NCBI GenBank assembly: GCA_023248095.1
Contig: JAHFFF010000131.1
Location: 1-5,085, forward strand
DNA length: 5,085 nt
Reading direction: 5' to 3'
DNA from: Candidatus Omnitrophota bacterium
GTDB lineage: Bacteria > Omnitrophota > Gorgyraeia > 1-14-0-20-64-10
The position numbers and the translations under genes are program-made. Of the stretch, positions 1 to 5,085 are shown in pieces. The notes below the pieces were generated by a model that was not told where the DNA came from, made no database searches, and was given only the letters and a program-made list of their open reading frames with translations. The first letter of the stretch is position 1, and each line of letters opens with the position of its first letter.

Positions 1-1
1 G

Positions 2-3000
2 GTCAAATTTTATAAGCGTACGGAATCGGTGATCGAAGAGGTGGAAAAAGGAGCGGAGCAGGTCGAGGTGTCCGAGGCAAGAAGGAAGCTGGAAGAGGTG
101 AGCCAGGTCATACCGGAGAGCTCTGCGGCATGGAAGGCATTGGAGGGTTATCTCAGCCGTTTGGGGGCGGAGGCGGTCGCGCGGTCGGTCCTCCTGGCTT
201 TCCTGGGAGAGCTTAGGAACGTTATGAGCAACGAGCAGATTCCGATTTTGTCGCAGAAGGTCCCGATGGGCAGGCTGGGAGCCGTGTACCACGATGCGAT
301 GCGGCTGGCCCGTCTGAGGCAGCTTGCCGAGTACAGGCGGTCTCTTGAGGACCCGCAGGTTCCCCTGGAAGATCTGCCGGACCGGGTCCCGCTGACTGCC
401 CAGCAGATCTATCTTACGGAATGGGAGAACGCCTTCTACCGCTACGTTCTGGAAGAGGCTAAACCTGCCGAATCCAAAGAGCAAGTGAGCGATTACCGGC
501 TGACAGGTTTAGGCATTCTCTTTCTTAATCCGGATGGGTCCCTCCGGCGCTTTGTTCCGGGCGGCGGATCGATCAACCGGGGCCAGATGTGGTCGGCCAG
601 CTATCACACCTACCGTCTTGAGCAATGGTACAAACCAGGCGACCGGATGGTGCTGCTTTTTGCCTCCGACAGCGGGTACCCCAATCTTTGGCAAATCGGC
701 GCCTTCTTCAACGATCTCCCGCTGCTTCAGGCCCGATTCGGCGAGGTTCTCCTCGGCACCGTGGCAACAAAGGATGGGGCGGTGAGGGTCTTCAAACCGG
801 ATCTGCTCGTTGGGGATTTCGAAAGATGGAGTCGGATCACCGTGCAGGTGAACGGGGTCTCCGACCCATACCAGCAGTTCCAGGAGAAGGTGACAGGTGG
901 AATATTCGATATGCAAACCTGGTTGGAGAAGGGGCAAGCTTTCCTGAAGATCTTGAGCGACATGGCCCATCAGGAATATGGTCCGGAGGCGGCCGGGAGA
1001 ATGATGGAAGGGGCGCGGCTTTTCTTGAAGGAACCTCTGGATGAACTTTCGGCTACCATTAGTGCTGCGGAAGAGGGCTCGATCGAACGTCAGCTCAGAG
1101 ACCATCTGATTCGGTTGTACTACAAGGTCATCGTTCTTTGGTCTGAGTGGGCGGCCTCTCCCCTGGTGGGGAATGGGGCCCTCTTGGAACCGCTGAACAT
1201 TCCCGGCTTGACCGACCCGAATCCGGCGAAGTGGCCGGGAGAAGAAACCCCGCCCGTTTCTCCTGAGCAGGTCAGGACGGCTATGAAGGAGGCCGCTGAC
1301 CGGGCGCTCGATGGGTATTGGGGATCCCATCGGGCCGGAGTCTCTTTCACGGAGTTGGGACAGGAAGCGATGAAGGTTTTCCTGGGGATTCCTTCCTCCC
1401 TTCCGCAGGATCTCCCCTTCGTGATGGTTTCTGGCAGGCCCAGCCGTGCCGCGCCGGTTCCGGCTCCCGGCGAGATCTCCGGCAGGAAGCCGGTCCAGGC
1501 CGGCGGCCGGTACGTCGCCGAAGTGACGTGGCAAGAGATTATGAGGATCATGGCGAGGAATCCTGGGCTGGTGAAGTTGAAGGAGGAGGTCAAGGTTCAC
1601 GAGCAGGACTTGGTGAGGAAGTCTCGCACCGCCAAAGAGCGGTGGTTGAGGGAGACGGTTGAAGCCTTGCGCGGCGAGCTGGAAAAGAAAGGTGATTCGG
1701 CCGGAGGTGCCGAAGATCGGATCCAAAAGGCCCGCCAGAGATTGGGTGCGGAGCAAGTGGACAAAGCACTCGTGGCGTTCCAGGAGCTGTACCGGAAACA
1801 GGTGGAGATCCGCGAGGCGAGCATCAGGGCCGGCCAGGCGGTTCACGCGGCCAAGTGGAGCGAGGAGGATTTCGTCCAGCAAATGGAGGCCACCCTGCTG
1901 CCGGTCATCCAAGCGGCCGCCGCATGGCCGCAGCTGGCCGTCTACTCTTCCTTTATCCTCAAGGAATCGGAGCGGCAGAGGGATCCGGAGCAGGGGTTGA
2001 ATATGTTCTTTGCCCTGCTCGAAGAGATCAATCAGGGATTGCAGCAGTATCCGACCTTTTGGCTGCGGGAAAATGTGGATCACCGTCTGCTCAATGCCGT
2101 TTACTACGACGCCTTCCGGTGGACGTTCCGCCAACGCCTGGCGGAACTGGAGGCCCAAGACCTGCTGAAAGGGGAGCCGGCCGATGATCTCCTGGTGGAG
2201 CTGCACTTCCTGGCTGCTTGGCTTTTGAACGTGGTGGAGGAGGAGACCTTTTATCATCAGGTGCAGGAGAAGGCGAAGGAAGTTCCCGCCGATTGGTACG
2301 GCTCGGGGCTTCCCATCGGCGGCGCCGGGGTCTTGTTCCTGAAGGATCGCCGGCCCTGCTGTTTCTTCGAGGGGGCTGGGGCCGTGGTACGGGACCGGCA
2401 CCTGACGGCCCATTATTTCAACTCGCCGCTTGAGCAGATGCTGTCGTCCGATCGGCGGGATGTGGCCGTCTTGGTCTATCCCTCGATCCAGACGGGCGGG
2501 GCCAATCCGGAGCAGGTCCGTTCCTTCCTTGAGGATTGGTTCCTTCTGAAGCCTCACACCGGCTCGGAGATTTGGATGGGGATGATGACGGAGTCGGGCA
2601 TCCTGCGCCTCTATCGGCCTCTGATGAATCCTGAGAATCTGGAAGAATGGGCGGCGCTGCGGCATAGGGTAAAGGAAGAGGAGGGCGCCTACCAAGTTTT
2701 CAGGACCTTTGTTTACAACGTCATTTTCAGTCCTTCCGTTGAGGATCAGGACAAGCCCCTCCGGATGTCCCCTCTGGCTAAGGAGTTGGCCGGGAAGCTT
2801 AAAATCGCCGCCTTCCGGCCCAGTGGCCCCGAGGCCGAGCGGGAGCGGCTGTACGCGACGGCCCAGAATATGGAGAGGATTTTGCAGCAGGGACTTGCCG
2901 AGTCCTTCGGCCAGGGGAGGGCGGATGAGATCTGGGCGGTCATCGAGCCCCATTTTCATCCACACCTGAGGAACTTGAAGGAATTAGATTCACAGCAGTC

Positions 3001-5083
3001 GTTGGCCCTGTGGGTCCCTCAGGTTGCGTATTCGGTGCTCATGGCGGTCGGGGAGCTGGAAGCGCTTCCCTTCATGACGGATGGAAAGATGTTCGCGCAG
3101 GAGTCCATCCCTGATTTTTCCAGCTCCGAACCGGCGGCGGCCCATGCCGCCGAGCCGCTGAAGCCGCACCCTGTTTCCATACCGGCTCAGGCCATCCCGT
3201 GGGAACCGGCGCCGCCACCCGGGCCCTTGGGGGAACCGGTGGATGCGGCCGCGTTGCAGGAGCGCCTGAAAGAGGTGGTGCCGGGGCTGCTCAACGGAGA
3301 TTTGGGCCGGGACCAGATTGTTCTCTGGTACGGCGACTCCAACGGTTCGTCTGTTGGGATCTACGGGGATATTTCCGGCACCGCCGGGCTTGGGCCGAAA
3401 TTCCGCTTGGCCCCGTTGACACGCACGGTGCACGTTCCTCTTATCCCGGATCCGCGGCAGGTGCGTCCCGGCGCAACCAGCTATTCCTCCGAGGTGAATA
3501 TGGAGGATGTCAGGGATCAGGCTGCCGAACCGATCCGCCTTCTCAGCCGGCCCGGTTCCGACGCCATGGTGACCGGCACCGGACACTACAAGCTGAGCGT
3601 TTCTCCGGATGAGATGAGGAGGGAGCTTCCTCTCCTTCTGGGGAGAATCCGGGAGGTTCTTGAGAAGCCGGACGAAAAAGGGCGAAGGCCGGCGGAACGG
3701 CTCTCCGCGCTGGAAAAATCCGATCCAAACAGAAGAAAGGATCGCCGGAGGGCGGTGGAGGCGGTGGAGCGGCTTGTTCAGGAGAGGATCAAGGCGGAGG
3801 AGGAGATCATTGCCGCGCAGAGGCGTTTCGGGAGAATAGCCGACGCGAAGGACAAGGTTCCTGTACGAGAGGGATTGGACATCCTGAGATCGGTGATCTC
3901 CACTTTGCATGAACAGTCGAGGGTTGCGGTGGGATTGCGGGTTTACATGGAAGGATTCGGAACTTTGAATGAACTTGATCCGAGCGATCTCAACGACGTG
4001 CTGGATGACGCTCTCTGGGGTCTCCGGCAGGAGGCCCAGACGCTGCTTCCCCAGCGGGCGGCAGGCTGGGCTCTGATGGAAGTTTATTACGATGCCCTTC
4101 GAAATGGATGGCTGCAGGAGGTGCGCCGTTTGGAGGAGCGGTTGGGCCGGGAAGATATTGGAGACCGGTTGATTGCCGCCGCTCTTTGGATGCAGGATGA
4201 GGTCTTGTCCTTGGAGATTGATGCGGCATTCACCCGGCAAGTGATTCAGAAAGCTGAGGTTCCCGCGCGAACCGAGCGGCCGGACGGGGCTCCGCCGGTG
4301 GGAGGGATCGGAGTACTCCTCATCGACCGGGAAAACCGGATGCGGCTGGGATTGGGGGCCTCCGGCATGGCGCCGCCCCTGGAGTTTTATGCCAACTACG
4401 ACCCGGAGCATCTGAAACCCTGGATTCAGGATGGGGACCGGATCGTGCTGCTCTACCCCGGCTACCAGGGTCCGAATCTCCGTCAGCTCAACAGTTTCTT
4501 CGAGGATTACTTCCGCCTGAGGAGAGAACTCCCCGGTTCGCCGGAGATCTGGCTGGGGATGGCGAAACCCAACGGAGAGGTGAAGCTCTTCCGGCCCGAG
4601 GGGATTCCCGCACCGCCGACTGATGAGGCGGCTTGGGCGCAGAGCCTCGGCGTCGTGCTGGAGGTGAACCAGAATCGCTTTGCGCCGGCCTGGGCCGTGC
4701 TGGATCGGGAGATTCTCTCCAGGGCTGTTCCTGTCGCCAATGCGGTCGAGGTAAGCCGGCATTTCGCCACGTCCTTCCGGAGATGGCTGCTCCAGTCCCA
4801 AGCCTATACCGAGGGAGAAGCAGACGAGGTTGTGGATGCGATAAGAGACCATCTTAAAAGAGAAGTTGGAGCCGATTTGAAGGCGCTCGGTGATCAGTTG
4901 GCGGAAGTTGGTATGCGTGAAGGCCGCAGGCTTCAGACGGGTGACCGGACGGCCTCCGATCAGTTGATTCAGGCCGGCAGCCGCCTCACCTACGGCATGA
5001 CGGCGGCGCTCAGCAAATCGACCATGATACTCCTGGAGATGCTGGCGAAGTCCATTATGCCGCTGGAAGGCTTCACCGAGGTG
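2..5083 (+). CDS. Internal fragment of a giant repeat-containing protein of unknown function (open at both ends)
   Basis: The frame starting at position 2 is open for 1694 complete codons, with no stop and no convincing start site, so both termini lie outside the window. Third positions are strongly G/C-biased, and amphipathic helical periodicity and three aligned internal repeats confirm that it is coding. The protein is rich in Glu, Arg, Leu, Ala and Trp and nearly free of cysteine (only C786 and C787). I see no stretch hydrophobic and long enough for a convincing membrane helix, and no signal peptide can be judged without the N-terminus. No catalytic motif of a family I know (Walker A/B, protease triad, glycosidase, kinase) is evident. 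The architecture is three diverged units of about 605-661 residues, each made of linker, charged helices, helical block, alpha/beta module and tail helices. A large structural, surface or scaffold protein is conceivable but is only inference. Coding status is very secure; function is unknown. Confidence 0.93.
197..505 (+). other. Helical block with VYHDAMR motif, copy 1
   Basis: Residues 66-168. Amphipathic helices surround V95-Y-H-D-A-M-R101, and a later helix carries E142, F145, V149 and A153, spaced as in the other two copies. The VY motif starts exactly 76 residues before G171 of the alpha/beta module. The same spacing in all copies suggests that block and module form one rigid structural unit. 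No known family is recognised. Confidence 0.6.
506..814 (+). other. Alpha/beta-looking module, copy 1 (residues 169-271)
   Basis: The pattern reads as strand (G169-L-G-I-L-F-L175), turn, strand (R182-R-F), a loop and helix ending L206-E-Q-W209, a G213-D-R turn into strand V217-L-L-F220, a helix N228-x-x-Q231-x-x-x-F235-F-N-D238, then strand E248-V-L-L-G252, a Gly turn (G259) and final strand V261-R-V-F-K-P266. These secondary structures are read by eye from hydrophobic patterning, not predicted by software. The positions also found in copies 2 and 3 are G171, L173, N228, Q231, F235, D238, E248, G252, G259 and P266. I do not recognise the fold family. The sequence contains no P-loop or obvious catalytic triad. 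A Rossmann-like or TIR-like topology cannot be excluded from primary sequence alone. Confidence 0.65.
1427..1507 (+). other. Pro/Ala/Gly-rich linker inside unit 2
   Basis: Residues 476-502. A low-complexity segment with alternating Pro and Ala (P485, P487, P489) and several Gly and basic residues, directly before the G-x-Y cap. It is likely flexible. At this position unit 3 has a longer, non-Pro variable stretch instead. Confidence 0.5.
1505..1906 (+). other. G-x-Y cap and charged helical hairpin (probable coiled coil), unit 2
   Basis: Residues 502-635. A short cap, G502-R-Y504 with V508, T509 and E512, leads into long Glu/Lys/Arg-rich helices of heptad-like character. A Gly/Ser/Ala break at 564-570 would allow an antiparallel hairpin. 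The cap recurs in unit 3 as G1194-H-Y1196 with V1200, S1201 and E1204. The coiled-coil call is by inspection of charge and hydrophobic spacing only. Confidence 0.55.
2012..2320 (+). other. Helical block with VYYDAFR motif, copy 2
   Basis: Residues 671-773, offset 605 from copy 1 without needing a gap. It carries V700-Y-Y-D-A-F-R706 and then a strongly amphipathic, Leu/Trp-rich helix (731-745). Next come E747, F750, V754 and A758, which match the second motif of copy 1. The Leu/Trp helix is flanked by acidic residues and is too short for a confident membrane span. Confidence 0.6.
2321..2629 (+). other. Alpha/beta-looking module, copy 2 (residues 774-876)
   Basis: Opens with strand G774-A-G-V-L-F-L780. 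Unlike the other copies, it then carries C786-C787, the only cysteines in the visible protein, followed by F788-F789. The helix before the central strand ends L810-E-Q-M813, and the Gly-Asp-Arg turn of copies 1 and 3 is replaced by R818-R-D820 leading into V821-A-V-L-V-Y826. The diagnostic helix N835-x-x-Q838-x-x-x-F842-L-E-D845 and the closing segment E856-I-W-M-G860, G866, L870-Y-R-P873 are fully retained. It is the most diverged of the three at the central turn but keeps all the shared polar positions. Function unknown. Confidence 0.65.
3092..3235 (+). other. Pro/Ala-rich interdomain linker between units 2 and 3
   Basis: Residues 1031-1078. The stretch is dominated by Pro, Ala, Glu and His, with P1070-P-P-P-G-P near its end, and is probably disordered. 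It sits where the tail helices of unit 2 end and before the leading helix of unit 3, so it marks the junction between repeats. A shorter Pro-containing stretch occupies the equivalent position between units 1 and 2 (residues 391-420). Confidence 0.6.
3308..3577 (+). other. Variable Gly/Tyr/Ser-rich stretch specific to unit 3
   Basis: Residues 1103-1192. Strand-like hydrophobic stretches (1106-1110, 1142-1148) are separated by Gly/Ser/Asp-rich turns (1111-1130). I find no convincing counterpart in unit 2, where residues 442-501 are instead partly helical and partly a Pro/Ala linker. It could be a small inserted beta domain. The frame and codon style do not change across it, so there is no sign of recent insertion. 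Confidence 0.45.
3581..3916 (+). other. G-x-Y cap and charged helical region (probable coiled coil), unit 3
   Basis: Residues 1194-1305. This is the counterpart of the unit 2 hairpin, about 31 residues shorter between cap and VY motif. It is interrupted by Pro/Gly at 1223-1230 and by D1241-P1242. It contains a dense basic patch at 1244-1250 (six Arg/Lys in seven residues), followed by an acidic-basic helix at 1251-1276. Coiled-coil propensity is inferred by eye. Confidence 0.55.
3995..4303 (+). other. Helical block with VYYDALR motif, copy 3
   Basis: Residues 1332-1434, offset 661 from copy 2. It carries V1361-Y-Y-D-A-L-R1367, then a charged helix, and E1405, F1410, V1414 and A1418 as the second motif. 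A one-residue indel lies between the two motifs, compensated before the alpha/beta module, so the VY-to-module spacing is again 76 residues. Confidence 0.6.
4304..4606 (+). other. Alpha/beta-looking module, copy 3 (residues 1435-1535)
   Basis: Opens with strand G1435-I-G-V-L-L-I1441, then a short strand (M1447-R-L-G), a helix with L1471 and W1474, the G1478-D-R turn into strand I1481-V-L-L-Y1485, the helix N1492-L-R-Q1495-x-x-x-F1499-F-E-D1502, and the closing segment E1515-I-W-L-G1519, G1525, L1529-F-R-P1532. Copies 1 and 3 resemble each other most around the G-D-R turn; copies 2 and 3 resemble each other most at E-I-W-x-G-M. A Pro-rich spacer (residues 1419-1433) precedes it and another (1532-1539) follows, consistent with an independently folding domain. 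Confidence 0.65.
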
Positions 5084-5085
5084 GG

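Larger units (their letters stand above)
2..1243 (+). repeat. Protein repeat unit 1 (N-terminally cut by the window edge)
   Basis: Residues 1 to about 414. The unit opens in the end of a Glu/Lys/Arg-rich helix (residues 8-40), then an aromatic-capped helix (W44, Y50) that lines up with W642/Y648 of unit 2 and Y1315 of unit 3. The helical block carries V95-Y-H-D-A-M-R101, followed by a helix with E142, F145, V149 and A153. The alpha/beta module spans residues 169-271. The tail (272-390) has Y290 and F293, matching Y897 and F900 of unit 2 at an offset of 607, and ends in an aromatic helix near residues 372-389. The offset to unit 2 is 605 residues in the helical block and at the start of the module. 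The outer boundary at about residue 414 is chosen from where unit 2 matches the start of unit 3, and is approximate. Confidence 0.75.
1244..3226 (+). repeat. Protein repeat unit 2 (complete, about 661 residues)
   Basis: Residues about 415-1075, the only unit complete in the window. It begins with a Pro-rich lead (P417, P418) and a helix at 421-441 that matches unit 3 at 1082-1102 at an offset of exactly 661 (P418/P1079, V419/V1080, K429-E430/K1090-E1091, G438/G1099, G441/G1102). Next come a Pro/Ala linker around 479-500, a G502-x-Y504 cap with a charged helical hairpin to about 635, a helix with W642 and Y648, and the helical block with V700-Y-Y-D-A-F-R706. The alpha/beta module spans 774-876. 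The tail helices (877-1030) end in an aromatic helix at 1000-1024, and a Pro/Ala linker closes the unit. Sequence identity to its neighbours is low and spread along the length, so the duplication is old. The function is unrecognised. Confidence 0.75.
3227..5083 (+). repeat. Protein repeat unit 3 (C-terminal linker cut by the window edge)
   Basis: Residues about 1076-1694. The unit repeats the order of unit 2: Pro-rich lead, helix 1082-1102, a variable Gly/Tyr-rich stretch (1103-1192), a G1194-x-Y1196 cap with a highly charged helical region, a helix with Y1315, and the helical block with V1361-Y-Y-D-A-L-R1367. The alpha/beta module spans 1435-1535 and the tail helices 1536-1690. The offset to unit 2 is 661 residues both at the start of the unit and at the VY motif. 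In between it is 692 at the G-x-Y cap, so the longer variable stretch is balanced by a coil about 31 residues shorter. The last visible residues (helix ending around P1687) match the end of the unit 2 tail near P1023, so little of this unit is missing. The frame continues beyond the window, so more units may follow. Confidence 0.75.

Noticed and set aside
224..226. In-frame ATG codons as possible gene starts
   Set aside because: The frame is open and coding-like upstream to the first base, repeat unit 1 already extends upstream of this codon, and no intergenic spacing or convincing ribosome binding site separates any ATG from upstream coding sequence.
506..814. Alpha/beta module as a nucleotide-binding or TIR domain
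   Set aside because: There is no P-loop, no recognisable Rossmann glycine motif followed by an acidic strand end, and no TIR catalytic glutamate context that I can place; the resemblance is only in strand-helix alternation.
2192..2236. Leu/Trp/Ala-rich segment (residues 731-745) as a transmembrane helix
   Set aside because: It is too short, includes Glu and His, and is directly followed by three Glu; an amphipathic packing helix fits better.
509..2965. 818-codon open frame on the - strand
   Set aside because: It mirrors the sense codons in exact register, its translation is Arg/Pro/His/Gln-rich without domain structure, and the sense frame is open for the full window with internal repeats. 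It is a codon-bias shadow.
534..2969. Several 70-140 codon open frames on the + strand in other frames
   Set aside because: They overlap the main frame completely, have Arg/Gly/Ser/Pro-rich compositions typical of shifted GC-rich coding sequence, and lack plausible ribosome binding context.
2990..4852. 620-codon open frame on the - strand
   Set aside because: Same register as the previous shadow frame, separated from it only by rare TTA and TCA sense codons; its translation is low-complexity and basic, with no repeat signal of its own.
2..5083. Direct DNA repeats, inverted repeats, CRISPR or IS elements
   Set aside because: No long nucleotide-level repeats or terminal inverted repeats were seen by eye; the repetition exists only at the protein level.

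Overview
The whole window lies inside a single protein-coding gene on the + strand. The frame whose codons start at position 2 stays open to the last complete codon (5081-5083): 1694 codons with no stop, no convincing start and no intergenic DNA. Both ends of the gene are outside the window. No RNA gene, promoter, terminator, mobile element, CRISPR array or DNA-level repeat was seen. Every other reading frame looks like a shadow of this gene. Below, residue numbers count from the first complete codon, so residue n occupies nucleotides 3n-1 to 3n+1.

The protein is internally repetitive, although the DNA is not. I can align three diverged copies of a very large unit, about 605-661 residues each. 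The window holds the C-terminal two thirds of unit 1 (residues 1 to about 414), all of unit 2 (about 415-1075) and nearly all of unit 3 (about 1076-1694). Each unit runs in the same order: a Pro-rich linker, a short helical segment, a variable stretch, a G-x-Y cap leading into a charged helical or coiled-coil stretch, a helical block carrying a VY-[YH]-DA-x-R motif, a roughly 100-residue alpha/beta-looking module, and a tail of amphipathic helices. The VY motif begins exactly 76 residues before a G-x-[GL]-type strand motif in all three copies. The alpha/beta module shares N, Q, F, D, E, G and P positions in all copies. I do not recognise the family and assign no enzymatic function.

The organism is probably a bacterium with a moderately GC-rich genome. 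This rests on the continuous intron-free frame, the G/C-biased third positions and the near absence of TTA, CTA and TCA codons. Enormous repeat-built proteins of unknown function are known from Omnitrophota, and also occur in Planctomycetota and a few other phyla. Omnitrophota is my best guess, but only an inference from gene size and style, with no marker gene to support it.

The most interesting content is the repeat architecture itself: an apparently undescribed, tandemly duplicated module of about 650 residues in a gene that may extend far beyond the window. One copy carries a Gly/Tyr-rich stretch with no clear match in its sister unit and a basic patch, and another carries the only two cysteines in the visible protein.
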